From assembly GCF_019802255.1 (NCBI RefSeq), contig NZ_JAHYSS010000008.1, positions 147,729 to 211,728 on the forward strand: DNA of 64,000 bases, given 5' to 3'. The notes beneath the pieces were generated by a model. The model was given only the letters and a program-made list of their open reading frames with translations. It searched no databases and had not been told where the DNA came from. The translations under genes and the position numbers were made by a program. Below, one piece after another: positions 52,922-61,169 of this stretch (the stretch's first letter is position 1; every line of letters starts with the position of its first letter). Source of the stretch: Pedobacter polysacchareus. Its GTDB lineage: Bacteria > Bacteroidota > Bacteroidia > Sphingobacteriales > Sphingobacteriaceae.

Positions 52922-54150
52922 TATTTTTTGTATTTAGTTTCCCACTCTGGATGCCAGCCAATCTCAGGAACATTTGATAATTTCAGGAAAGTTCCATTAT
53001 GGATGTATCTATTGGCGGAAGTAAATCGGACACCTTCTTGAAAGTTAACCTCTATTGAATTCATGATGTTGTCAAATATTGCTATAGCCAAGTCGTTTTT
53101 CATATCATCATCATATTCATCTAATTCTTTTAAGACATGACTATCATAACAAGTCTGCCATCTATCTCGGCAATTGCTCTTAAACTCTTCAAAATCAGGT
53201 TCAGTAAAATTGCCCTTAGCAATAATATGAGCCATTTCAATATCATGATAAATAAAGTCTAAAACTGCATTTTCTATGTTCCTTTCTTTTGCTGTCTGTT
53301 TTCGTCTGATATCTTCAATTTGGGTTACAAATAGCTCTTTTCTTGTGTCGGCAACTTTCTTATTATTAACGGCACCAAGAGCGCTTTTTTTTCTAAAAAC
53401 CGCATTAATTATCGCAGGATTAGTGCTCACCAATGCTAGCTTTGTGTCAAAGTCTTTTTTTGTGAATGTCGCTGAACTATCGTTTAGCCATTTAGCTTTG
53501 CACCGGTTAGTGATCCACCCGTACATAGCCTCGAAAGTCGATGTTTTTCTTACATCGCTATACTCATCTGTTGTCATATGAATGGCTACAAAGAACTTTT
53601 CTATAAGATCTTCTTTATCTTGCACGGTAATGTTGTTTTTGATGATTTCGAACTGATCAGGTTTTGATAATACAAACTCGATAAGTTTAATAGTCTTTTT
53701 TATAGAAGGGCCTGCTTCAGGATTATCAGTTTGTAAACTCTGTAGTTTCGATTTTTGACTTGCTAATAATTTTGTAATGTCAACTATTACATTTTCAAGT
53801 GTTTCACTTTCTATCCTTCTTACAAGGGACTGGACTTGGATTACCTTATTAGTAGAACATATAAATCGAGTATTTTTATTGAATGTACCATTTTCAATCT
53901 TCTGTATCCATATTTGTAAAGTTCGCCACAAGGAGCTACTTGTATCTTCAAAAGTAGTTCCATTTGGAGATATGCTATGCTTGGCTTGTACGGCCATTAA
54001 AACTATACTCTTTTCATTTTGAACTGCGACATCATCTACTAATTCTAGCGAAACTATATCATCAACATTTTCTAGAGTTGCTAAAAGCATTAGGGCTTTT
54101 TCAAATTGAAAAAGATAGCCGGCAATCGGACCTGGAGCGGAATCAGACAT
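52921..54150 (-). CDS. ABC-3C system effector: nuclease-like N-domain with WHP C-terminal domain
   Basis: 409 aa, first gene of the operon. The N-terminus AGYLFQFEKALMLLATLENV, then SLELVDDVAV (35-43) and AVQAKHS (53-59), matches the DUF4297/Cap4-like PD-(D/E)xK nuclease pattern. E36, D39/D40 and the QxK pair Q55/K57 are candidate active-site residues. The C-terminal about 150 residues end in PEIGWHPEWE (396-403), the mark of the ABC-3C C-terminal domain that docks to the partner proteins. It is likely a DNase kept inactive until the ATPase detects infection. Nuclease activity is inferred from pattern. Confidence 0.82.
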   Translation of the reverse strand: MSDSAPGPIAGYLFQFEKALMLLATLENVDDIVSLELVDDVAVQNEKSIVLMAVQAKHSISPNGTTFEDTSSSLWRTLQIWIQKIENGTFNKNTRFICSTNKVIQVQSLVRRIESETLENVIVDITKLLASQKSKLQSLQTDNPEAGPSIKKTIKLIEFVLSKPDQFEIIKNNITVQDKEDLIEKFFVAIHMTTDEYSDVRKTSTFEAMYGWITNRCKAKWLNDSSATFTKKDFDTKLALVSTNPAIINAVFRKKSALGAVNNKKVADTRKELFVTQIEDIRRKQTAKERNIENAVLDFIYHDIEMAHIIAKGNFTEPDFEEFKSNCRDRWQTCYDSHVLKELDEYDDDMKNDLAIAIFDNIMNSIEVNFQEGVRFTSANRYIHNGTFLKLSNVPEIGWHPEWETKYKK

Positions 54151-54473
54151 AACAATTATTATAAAGTCATTAATTTCTACTAATGTATATAATATTATAT
54201 AATTAGTCCAATAACTGAAAGCTAATTATAAAAATTGCGTAAAATTATTTTCTTATGGATGTGTGGTACTGTTGTTTAGAGAATTTTAGTTGTGTTTTCT
54301 GGTTTTTGAGATTAGGAATAATACTGGGCTTACCTTAAATATTAGCTTTAGTAACATCTTTGTGATAATTATCTTCTGAATAAAATGCGGTAATTTCTTC
54401 TTAAATTCCCTTCTTTTACCCAAGGGGGGAAGGAGGAGTTTCTTTCTTGTTGAAAATCTAATTTTTTTAAGAT
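54151..54473. other. 323-bp divergent intergenic region
   Basis: This AT-rich spacer must hold the promoter of the minus-strand ABC-3C operon and that of the plus-strand gene at 54474. On the minus strand a TATATAAT-like stretch lies near 54195-54205, about 50 bp before the effector ATG. A poly-purine patch (CAAGGGGGG, then GAAGGAGGAG) lies at 54420-54440. No clear terminator, repeat or ORF is seen. Confidence 0.45.
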
Positions 54474-56168
54474 ATGCTAGGATTTGAGAAAGTTATAAGA
54501 ACTGATGCTGATATGCTGCAATTATTAAGTGGTATGGAAGATTTGAATTTTAATTCAATAAGGTTTAAAATAAATATTGATTTTTGTTCTCTAATAGGTT
54601 CCAACCAAATAGAGGGGGTTGTTGTGATAAATGATGATGAAGGAGTTCCTCTAAATAAATCTTTAAGAAAAGTAAACCCCTCGTTTGATATCTCAGGTTT
54701 GAAATTTAGCATACCTCTATCATTCGTTGATTGCGTTTTTGAAATTCCATTAAAAGTTAAGAGCTCAATATTTGAAGAGGGTATAATAATTAGACTCACG
54801 GAGTTTGAAAAGGGATTTGAATTTTTTGACGTAGTTGCTGAAGGCGTTTCAACCTTTGGGTTCTCATCAAAGAAATCTGTTTTGTTTATGAGGTGTATAT
54901 TAAGTACTCTTGACTTGAATTATCCTAAGATAAAAATTGATAACAATTTTTTTATACTAGAAAGTTCTATTAATTCAGGACTTGACTTGACTAAGTGCAT
55001 AGTGAAAAATCAGTTGCAACTTAGTGGGGAAATAGATGGTATATTGGATTTATCAATGGGAGAAATTGGCTCTCTACACATTGGGTCTTCTAAGGTTAAT
55101 AGTAAATGTACTGAAATCAATGGATTAAATTTGTCCGAACTTAAAATCTCTGGACAACTTCAACTTAATAATGTATTAATCAATGGAACTGTAAACGCCA
55201 CAGGAATTAATTTCGAGGAGTCGATCTTCTGGGAAGATGTAGAATTTCGAGGTAAGGTTTTCTTTCAGCACTGTTCCTTTATGAAAAGTATTGAAAGTAA
55301 GAATGTTATAGTAAGAAAATTGATTGATTTTTACGGTTCTCATTTCAACTCGGAAATGCGTTTTATAGAGATGGATCTCCACGAAGCAGACATTATCCTT
55401 ACTGCAACACACATCAATTCGGATTTATGGATAGGGGCATTGTACTATAAGGATCCAGTCAGTTTTAAGGGTAAGATTAACTTAGAAGGAGCAATGGTTT
55501 CAAATAATAGCATTGTGCGTATTTTCAATTTAAATTCAAAGGAAAAACCCTTAGGTATTATTGAGTTTTCAAATGGATTAATCAGGGGGTTGTTAGATAT
55601 TAGAAATATTTATGTTACTACCATTACTTTGGATGGAACGGTCGTAACAGGAAATATTCAAGATAATAATACATTGCACTATTCGATTCGAGATCGTAAT
55701 TCAGCTAGATTATTGAAGCATGAAGCAAAAAAAATTAACAACTTGATATCTGCTGGAAGCTATTACAAACGTGAAATGGACTTATATTCTAAAAGTATTA
55801 CTTATAAGCAATACACTGATTGGTTTATTTTGTTAATGTCTAAATGGTCAAGTGACTATGGGGCTAATTGGGTACGCGCTCTATTATTTACTGTGATTGG
55901 TGGTATGCTGTTTTATATTCCATTTTTCTTTTTAAAAGAAGGCTATGATTTTTCAATTAAAGAGCATTCTGTTTTTTTGCTGTTTGATAGATATTTTTGG
56001 TCTGGGTTTATTAATTATTTTTGGTTACCCACAGGATTTAATGAACTTACTAAGAATGGAAATGATCTCGTTGGTGGAGGCTTTGGGGCAGCTTTTTTTA
56101 TCATCGGGAAAATTTTGATTGCATTTGGAATTTATCAAACTATAGCGGCCTTCAGAAAATTCTTATAA
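54474..56168 (+). CDS. Beta-helix (pentapeptide-like) protein with two-helix membrane tail
   Basis: 564 aa. Residues about 100-400 are strand-rich with a loose five-residue periodicity of the pentapeptide/right-handed beta-helix kind (VNATGINFEESIFWEDVEFR, GKVFFQHCSFMKSIESKNVI, INLEGAMVSNNSIVRIF). A helical linker follows (RDRNSARLLKHEAKKINNLI, YYKREMDLYSKSITYK). Two transmembrane helices come next (ALLFTVIGGMLFYIPFFFL at about 465-483 and AAFFIIGKILIAFGIYQTIA near the end). No potassium-channel filter motif is present. It is divergent from the ABC-3C operon. Membrane-tailed proteins beside defence operons can be effectors, but a link is not shown. Family unknown to me by name. Confidence 0.7.
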   Translation: MLGFEKVIRTDADMLQLLSGMEDLNFNSIRFKINIDFCSLIGSNQIEGVVVINDDEGVPLNKSLRKVNPSFDISGLKFSIPLSFVDCVFEIPLKVKSSIFEEGIIIRLTEFEKGFEFFDVVAEGVSTFGFSSKKSVLFMRCILSTLDLNYPKIKIDNNFFILESSINSGLDLTKCIVKNQLQLSGEIDGILDLSMGEIGSLHIGSSKVNSKCTEINGLNLSELKISGQLQLNNVLINGTVNATGINFEESIFWEDVEFRGKVFFQHCSFMKSIESKNVIVRKLIDFYGSHFNSEMRFIEMDLHEADIILTATHINSDLWIGALYYKDPVSFKGKINLEGAMVSNNSIVRIFNLNSKEKPLGIIEFSNGLIRGLLDIRNIYVTTITLDGTVVTGNIQDNNTLHYSIRDRNSARLLKHEAKKINNLISAGSYYKREMDLYSKSITYKQYTDWFILLMSKWSSDYGANWVRALLFTVIGGMLFYIPFFFLKEGYDFSIKEHSVFLLFDRYFWSGFINYFWLPTGFNELTKNGNDLVGGGFGAAFFIIGKILIAFGIYQTIAAFRKFL

Positions 56169-56237
56169 TTAGCAGTTAGGTGAAAAAACAGTAAATTAAG
56201 CTTTAATCAGATTTATTTTTAACAATTGACATCACAT

Positions 56238-57383
56238 ATGTTTTTTCATCACCTCAAAAATTTCAGTCCATATTCCGGCCATATTTATGATGATATGAAA
56301 GTGCCGTTAATTAGAAAAAAAGACAGGCACTTTAACAAAAGTCCTGATCGCTTCGACTTGATGGACAGACTTGGGTATTTTCCCTTTAAGGAGATGATCA
56401 GAGATGGAAGGGCTTATTTTATCAGTGATCTAGACCTGTTTGCTTTTTTAAGCATGGACGGACGGACCATTGAAAACTATGTCACTGATTTTATTCATGA
56501 CTGGGACATTTCAAAACAAGACATCTTTTTGAAGAGCTTTTTAAACGGCTATGATGCTGGGATAATTGAATACGAAAGAAACTTAGGTGCATCTTATCAG
56601 ACCTTGCCACAGGAGCAAAAAACGCAATATCTGCATACCTTTTGTTTATACTGTCTTGATTTTCTTTATTTTGATGGCGATCTGGATGAGCATCTCTTTT
56701 ATAATCTTGGTTATTTGCAGGCCAGTCTGTATCGGGGGTTTGTTGATATCAATAATATAGAAAGTATTCTGGCTGGCAGAAGTATAGGTATACGTTTACA
56801 TTTTGACAGTTATTTGAAAGTGCTGGGTAGTGCAAAAACAAAAGAAGAAATAATACCTACTATTTTAACGGAAGCGGAGACAGTTAATGAAAGTTCTTTA
56901 CCCATAAACACTCGAATTGAATTGCTATGTGACCTTGAAGAGGTCAGGACAATATGGCGGGTACTTACCGCACCAATCAAAACCAAGAACGGCGTACAGG
57001 ATGCTGTTTTCAACGTTCAGGAATTAAACCAGTTTTTAGGTTCTGCCTTTAGTTCAGGAGCATTCCCAGAGGCTTTTAAAACTGGAAATGAATATGTAGA
57101 AAAACGAACTTCAAAAGGAGATATGCGGAGTATATTGAATGCACTGATGTATGTTACTTATCAGCTGAATCATGAACATAACCGAAGTGCTAATCTAATT
57201 GAATATGCAAGTAGTTTAATACAGCACTTTCCGGTGTTTTCGGGTTCAAAGCCAGAAAGTGTAAAAAGTGTATTAGCGACGCATACCCCCAATGGGATGA
57301 AAGTATTGAAAGATAGCCAAGGTGTTAATCCTCATGTAGAAGAAATGATAAGTGTCCTTAAAAAACATAGAATATTACATTAA
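56238..57383 (+). CDS. Mobile-element-associated hypothetical protein
   Basis: 381 aa from the ATG at 56238 (the frame also opens at a TTG at 56226). Soluble and mostly helical (FALCxx-free), with segments MDRLGYFPFKEMIRDGRAYF, NYVTDFIHDWDISKQDIFLK and TLPQEQKTQYLHTFCLYCLD. No domain is recognised. It precedes the excisionase-type gene by 58 bp in the same direction, and so appears to start the mobile-element backbone. Proteins of this kind recur next to mobilization genes in Bacteroidota, but I cannot assign a role. Confidence 0.65.
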   Translation: MFFHHLKNFSPYSGHIYDDMKVPLIRKKDRHFNKSPDRFDLMDRLGYFPFKEMIRDGRAYFISDLDLFAFLSMDGRTIENYVTDFIHDWDISKQDIFLKSFLNGYDAGIIEYERNLGASYQTLPQEQKTQYLHTFCLYCLDFLYFDGDLDEHLFYNLGYLQASLYRGFVDINNIESILAGRSIGIRLHFDSYLKVLGSAKTKEEIIPTILTEAETVNESSLPINTRIELLCDLEEVRTIWRVLTAPIKTKNGVQDAVFNVQELNQFLGSAFSSGAFPEAFKTGNEYVEKRTSKGDMRSILNALMYVTYQLNHEHNRSANLIEYASSLIQHFPVFSGSKPESVKSVLATHTPNGMKVLKDSQGVNPHVEEMISVLKKHRILH

Positions 57384-57441
57384 TGTCATTGCGATTTTAA
57401 CTCTTTTTACACCATTTCTTTGTACTCATAAACGAAATATT

Positions 57442-57729
57442 ATGAACAAAGAGAAAGTCTTATTTACTGCTTTATCGGAACAGGAACTATCCGATATTAT
57501 GGAGAGATCTGTTAGAAATGTTATCGGTGAAAGTGAAATTATAGCCTCTGGTACAGACCAGTTGTTGAATGCCAGACAAGCTGCCAAGCTTATCAATTAC
57601 AGAAGACCCACACTATATGGTATGGTCAGAGCGAACAAAATCCCTTATTCCAAGACAGCAGGTAAATTGCTGTTTTCTCGTAATAAATTACTCCAGTGGA
57701 TAGAAAAGGGTAAGCATAATCCAGCGTAA
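57442..57729 (+). CDS. Excisionase-type helix-turn-helix DNA-binding protein
   Basis: 95 aa from the ATG at 57442; the longer frame to 57352 overlaps the previous gene and is not needed. The C-terminal half has a MerR-like/excisionase helix-turn-helix (LLNARQAAKLINYRRPTLYG, MVRANKIPYSKTAGKLLFSR, NKLLQWIEKGKH). Such proteins direct excision with the tyrosine integrase or control element genes. The N-terminal 45 residues form a helical oligomerisation-like part. Confidence 0.85.
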   Translation: MNKEKVLFTALSEQELSDIMERSVRNVIGESEIIASGTDQLLNARQAAKLINYRRPTLYGMVRANKIPYSKTAGKLLFSRNKLLQWIEKGKHNPA

Positions 57730-58213
57730 AAATTTCTTGGGAAGTATAGGCTATGGATCTATATAACTGATAGGCTGCTGAGCTAGCTAAACGCATAGCT
57801 CTATAAGCGTATATCGGTATATATAGCCTATCAGCAACTTATAGATACAGCCATTAACCGGATGGCTAGGTCAGCCTTTGGTGGTATAAATTCATCACTA
57901 CTAGAGATAAACGCAAGAATTATACATGGTACTTGCGGAAGTGAAATATAACTCCCAAGCATATCATTATGGCAATAAGAAGATTATGGCGAAATTCAAA
58001 AGTCCAATTTTATTAAAAAAAATTGGAGCAAGCGGAAGTTGGGCAGAGCCCTACTTTCTTGCCCCTAGGCTATCGCTAGAGGGGTCTAAAGTATACTCCG
58101 GGTATACTTTGAATGGATTAAGCACCCGTAGGACGGTAAAACGGTATACTGGGCGGTATACCAAAAGAAAACAAACAGATTTATTGGAAAATATTTAAGA
58201 ACAGGAGGAATAA
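57730..58213. other. 484-bp structured gap upstream of the mobilization genes (possible oriT)
   Basis: Several symmetric motifs are present. CTGATAGGCT (57767-57776) is inverted as AGCCTATCAG (57825-57834), with another ATAGGCT at 57747-57753. AGCCAT-TAACCGG-ATGGCT is a hairpin at 57849-57867. Four copies of the palindrome GTATAC occur at 58091, 58102, 58144 and 58156, in two pairs with 11- and 12-bp spacing. A 90-codon frame (57926-58198) overlaps the GTATAC cluster but is not protein-like. The place just before the mobilization operon suits an origin of transfer or an excision/control region. AGGAGG at 58203-58208 precedes the next gene. Confidence 0.5.
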
Positions 58214-58474
58214 ATGAAACTGGATATCATTACAATGGAAGATCTGCAACAGTTTAAAACTGATTTTATGCAGGATATCAAAGACCTTCTGGCTGGGAAC
58301 AAAGAAGGTCAGAGTAACAAGGAGTGGCTGAGAAGTGCAGAAGTCAGGAAGATGCTTAAAATATCAGGTGGTACTTTACAGAATCTCCGCATCAGCGGCA
58401 CGCTTCCTTTCCGTAAAATCGGAGGCAGTATGTACTATGATAAATCGGCCATCGTAAAAATACTGGAGGGCTAA
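58214..58474 (+). CDS. Helix-turn-helix protein (excisionase family)
   Basis: 86 aa. Helical N-terminus (MEDLQQFKTDFMQDIKDLL), then a MerR-type helix-turn-helix (WLRSAEVRKMLKISGGTLQN, LRISGTLPFRKIGGSMYYDK). This is a common small protein of Bacteroidota mobilizable elements. Unusually for this phylum it has a strong Shine-Dalgarno AGGAGG 6 bp before its ATG. It starts the run of genes leading to the relaxase (4-bp gap to the next). Confidence 0.85.
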   Translation: MKLDIITMEDLQQFKTDFMQDIKDLLAGNKEGQSNKEWLRSAEVRKMLKISGGTLQNLRISGTLPFRKIGGSMYYDKSAIVKILEG

Positions 58475-58477
58475 AAT

Positions 58478-58807
58478 ATGGAAAACTATAACATGGACTA
58501 TCTGAATATACATAAACACGCATTAAGTAAATACTTTGAACGCATTGCATCGGATGAACGTTTGTTCGCAAGCCATATTAGCTTGTGTATGGCTTTATTC
58601 TATTTCAGTAACGGAGAACATCCCAGATCAGCTTTTCAGGTGAGCCGGCCAAAGTTAATGCGTTTCTCGCGGATCAAGTCAATTGCCACCTACCACAAGA
58701 ATATCAAGGATTTAACGGATTATGGCTATATCGAATATAAGCCATCCTGGCATCCTGTAAATGGAACACAAATCAGGCTGATGATTGAAATAATGGAGAA
58801 TGATTAA
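58478..58807 (+). CDS. Small winged-helix-like mobile-element protein
   Basis: 109 aa. Helical with a probable winged helix (NIHKHALSKYFERIASDERL, ASHISLCMALFYFSNGEHPR, FSRIKSIATYHKNIKDLTDY, GYIEYKPSWHPVNGTQIRL), as in replication or transcription regulators of plasmids. The family name is not known to me. It lies 4 bp after the helix-turn-helix gene and overlaps the mobilization gene by 8 bp, so it is cotranscribed with them. Confidence 0.7.
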   Translation: MENYNMDYLNIHKHALSKYFERIASDERLFASHISLCMALFYFSNGEHPRSAFQVSRPKLMRFSRIKSIATYHKNIKDLTDYGYIEYKPSWHPVNGTQIRLMIEIMEND

Positions 58808-59360
58808 GCTTATGGAGGATGTCAATATAAAATCTATCCGCTATCCCATAGCTATAGACGTAAAGCTGGAAACCCTTAGTTTGAAATTCGGGTGCACCAA
58901 AAAGCTGTTTTTTGAGCAGATGGTGGACTATTTTTATAAAAGTAAGAAAGACCCTAAAGACCTCAGCGATGAGGTGCTTAAAAAGGAGCTGTCGAATGGG
59001 AACAGTCGTATTATTTCCTTTGTCCGCAAGCAGGAAAGTGATTTCCTTTTACCCACTTTTTCGAATTTGGGTAAACTGCTGATCCTTTCCAATGCACACA
59101 GCAAGTATTTAGAAGGCCTGAGCCAATACACAGTAAGCGATGAATCACAGACCAGAAGAATTATAGCTGGTATGATGTTACTTGAAAAAGCAATTGTAAA
59201 AACGCAGACGAACCTGGACGAGAAGGCGGTATTAAAAACGAAGTTCAGTAAAATACTGGAAAGATATATCAGTAGTCGGGAATCATTAGGCTGGACGGAT
59301 TCATCCGCTAAAAAAGAAGAATTGCAAGGTCTGGCACGGGAGTCACTTAAAAACATATAG
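58800..59360 (+). CDS. BfmA/BtgA-family mobilization protein
   Basis: 186 aa (the ATG at 58812 is an alternative start). Family blocks are clear: KLETLSLKFGCTKKLFFEQM, VDYFYKSKKDPKDLSDEVLK, ISFVRKQESDFLLPTFSNL. BtgA-type proteins are relaxosome accessory proteins that bind oriT of Bacteroides mobilizable plasmids and transposons. The relaxase gene begins 4 bp downstream, the standard order. The C-terminal half is helical and may mediate multimerisation. Confidence 0.88.
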   Translation: MIKLMEDVNIKSIRYPIAIDVKLETLSLKFGCTKKLFFEQMVDYFYKSKKDPKDLSDEVLKKELSNGNSRIISFVRKQESDFLLPTFSNLGKLLILSNAHSKYLEGLSQYTVSDESQTRRIIAGMMLLEKAIVKTQTNLDEKAVLKTKFSKILERYISSRESLGWTDSSAKKEELQGLARESLKNI

Positions 59361-59363
59361 CCT

Positions 59364-60356
59364 ATGTATATCAATATCACTGTATCAGAATCAGGGGATA
59401 ACAAAGGAAGCAGCGGGGCACTAGTCAACTATCTGGAAAAGGAAAACCACCTGCAACCTGAAAAAGGAGCTGCTTTAGTACAGGAAAACTGGTTTAACGG
59501 CAGTGGTCAGGAAATCGGGAGGCAGGAAGTCAGAATGAAAATAGACCGGAACATTGCAAAAATTTGCCGTGACGACAGTAAATTTTTCCTCATCAATATC
59601 AATCCCAGCCAGAAGGAACTGGCGCACCTGCTTGCCAGATATGGCGGGCAGGATGCAAAGGTCAAACTAAAAGAGTTTGGGCTTAAAGTGATGGACGAGT
59701 ATGCCAGAAACTTCAAAAGAGCTGGGATTGACAGCCACAAAGATTTATTATGGTTCGGTAAGCTTGAACATTACCGTTACTATGGCTTTAAAGACAAAGA
59801 GGTCAAAGAAGGGACAAAACAAGCAGGTGACCGCAAAGGGGGCTGTCAGATGCACCTGCAAATTATTGTTAGCCGTAAGGACATCTCAAACCGGATCAAA
59901 TTAAGCCCACAAAATACCTCCAGAGGAAAGAATAGGGAACATTCTGCAAAGCTGGGGCAGTTTGACCGCACCGCCTTTAAGCAGTCTGGGGAAAGCTTGT
60001 TTGATGATGTTTTTGAATTTGACAGGGGCTTGAAAGATACCCTGACTTATGCCAATACCATGAAAAATGGAACTGCTATCCAGAAGATGCAAATGCAGAC
60101 TCTAGGGGATCTGCCTCCGCAGGGGGCTGAAACAGGCAGGGTGATTTCAGATTTAAGCAAGGGCGTTGCAGGTGGGCTATTCCAGAGTTTCGGGGATATG
60201 TTGGTTGCAGGAACAAAGGCGGGTGCAGGATTGCTCAGTTTACTACTGTCAGATGTTTATGTGCCAAACCAAGCAGATCCGGTAGACGATGGAATGCTAC
60301 GAAGGAAAAAAAGAAAGAGTAAAAGTAAAGGGCAAGATATGGGGCACAGCAGGTAA
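59364..60356 (+). CDS. Relaxase, DUF5712/BtgB-like
   Basis: 330-aa putative DNA-nicking mobilization protein. The N-terminal domain up to about 200 has MYINITVSESGDNKGSSGAL, SKFFLININPSQKELAHLL, LLWFGKLEHYRYYGFKD and the metal-binding block QMHLQIIVSRKDISNRIKLS. In most relatives I recall, the last block reads HxH. Here it is H164-L-Q166, a possible loss of one metal ligand. The C-terminal part is a Gly/Ala-rich hydrophobic segment (GLFQSFGDMLVAGTKAGAGL) ending in a Lys/Arg tail. It would nick oriT and lead the strand during conjugative mobilization by a helper element. Confidence 0.82.
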   Translation: MYINITVSESGDNKGSSGALVNYLEKENHLQPEKGAALVQENWFNGSGQEIGRQEVRMKIDRNIAKICRDDSKFFLININPSQKELAHLLARYGGQDAKVKLKEFGLKVMDEYARNFKRAGIDSHKDLLWFGKLEHYRYYGFKDKEVKEGTKQAGDRKGGCQMHLQIIVSRKDISNRIKLSPQNTSRGKNREHSAKLGQFDRTAFKQSGESLFDDVFEFDRGLKDTLTYANTMKNGTAIQKMQMQTLGDLPPQGAETGRVISDLSKGVAGGLFQSFGDMLVAGTKAGAGLLSLLLSDVYVPNQADPVDDGMLRRKKRKSKSKGQDMGHSR

Positions 60357-60390
60357 GTGCTTTGCATAATCCTTAAACCCATTTAAGATA

Positions 60391-60446
60391 AAGGTGTTTT
60401 GCAGGTGTTTTTCCCCCGCGCAAGAGGGTGGCCTGCAAAACACCTT
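60391..60446. terminator. Perfect 15-bp inverted repeat between convergent element genes
   Basis: AAGGTGTTTTGCAGG (60391-60405) and CCTGCAAAACACCTT (60432-60446) with a 26-nt loop that contains a C-run and G-run. It lies between the relaxase end and the end of a minus-strand gene. No T-run follows, so it may be a bidirectional terminator or a replication/transfer structure. Confidence 0.55.
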
Positions 60447-60520
60447 GCCCGCGCTGGCCTTTGCACAGTTTTGCGGGGGGATTTACGGAAAAGACAGTAG
60501 GCTGAAAACAGGTAAGTAGC

Positions 60521-60793
60521 CTACTGACCAAGGTGTAATGCTTTTAAACTTTCAGAAGTTGGGTTCTGGTAGGCCAGTGTACCCTGCTCAAATTCAAAGA
60601 GCTGTTCCATGAGTACCACCTTTTCGTATGGAATATCCTTACTTTCCTCTAGCAGGATCTTCCGATAATTCTGGAAAGTATTCATGGAAATCCCTAGTAG
60701 CTCCGGTAGCAAATGCATGGCTTTCCGGTATTGTATTATGTTTAGTGCGTGTAAATACTCATTGATTCTGTATTTGTTGATAGGCTTGTTCAT
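60521..60793 (-). CDS. Small DNA-binding-like mobile-element protein
   Basis: 90 aa, all helical (INKYRINEYLHALNIIQYRK, HLLPELLGISMNTFQNYRKI, YEKVVLMEQLFEFEQGTLAY). The middle LLGISMNTFQNYRKI looks like a helix-turn-helix. Last of three minus-strand genes (62483 to 60521). A control protein of the element is plausible; no family is known to me. Confidence 0.65.
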   Translation of the reverse strand: MNKPINKYRINEYLHALNIIQYRKAMHLLPELLGISMNTFQNYRKILLEESKDIPYEKVVLMEQLFEFEQGTLAYQNPTSESLKALHLGQ

Positions 60794-60870
60794 AGTATTT
60801 AATTTTTATGTAGTTAACTGAAAAGATCATTTTTAACAGGTCAGATGCTAAAAATGATCTACTCTTCGGT

Positions 60871-61149
60871 TTAATTGGTACTTTCAAGACGTTCTTTTTC
60901 TATGTGTACAAAAGAGGCATTTAAGAAACCAATCAGTTGGGTGTAAAACAATAGCATATTGGTCGTCTGATTGCTGTCGTATTCTGCGGTATGGTAAGTC
61001 CATCCTTTGAATAGTTCCCAGACCAGATCCCTGCATTCGTGAATAGGGGTATTGTCAAAGAACTCGGTGATTAAGTTTTCAGGATTTTGCAGTTCATCAT
61101 CGGACAAACGTGCAGGCTGGTAATCCAGCTGTTTTAGGATTTCTTGCAT
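60871..61149 (-). CDS. Small hypothetical protein of the mobile element
   Basis: 92 aa, acidic and helical (LSDDELQNPENLITEFFDNT, ECRDLVWELFKGWTYHTAEY, NMLLFYTQLIGFLNASFVHI). It lies 20 bp behind the 437-aa gene and is likely cotranscribed with it. No domain is recognised. Confidence 0.65.
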   Translation of the reverse strand: MQEILKQLDYQPARLSDDELQNPENLITEFFDNTPIHECRDLVWELFKGWTYHTAEYDSNQTTNMLLFYTQLIGFLNASFVHIEKERLESTN

Positions 61150-61169
61150 GGTGATTGTTTTTATGGGTT

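Noticed and set aside
48388..54150. Gabija, Septu, PARIS or retron system
   Set aside because: An ATPase-TOPRIM protein is present, but there is no UvrD-like helicase, HNH nuclease, AriB or reverse transcriptase; the operon fits ABC-3C plus an unassigned pair.
57926..58198. 90-codon plus-strand frame before the mobilization genes
   Set aside because: Composition is not protein-like, it overlaps the GTATAC palindromes, and the next gene has its own Shine-Dalgarno; treated as part of a structured non-coding region.
60357..60520. oriT upstream of the relaxase at this hairpin
   Set aside because: The repeat lies downstream of the mobilization genes; the region at 57743-58161 is better placed for oriT, so only a structural role is noted here.
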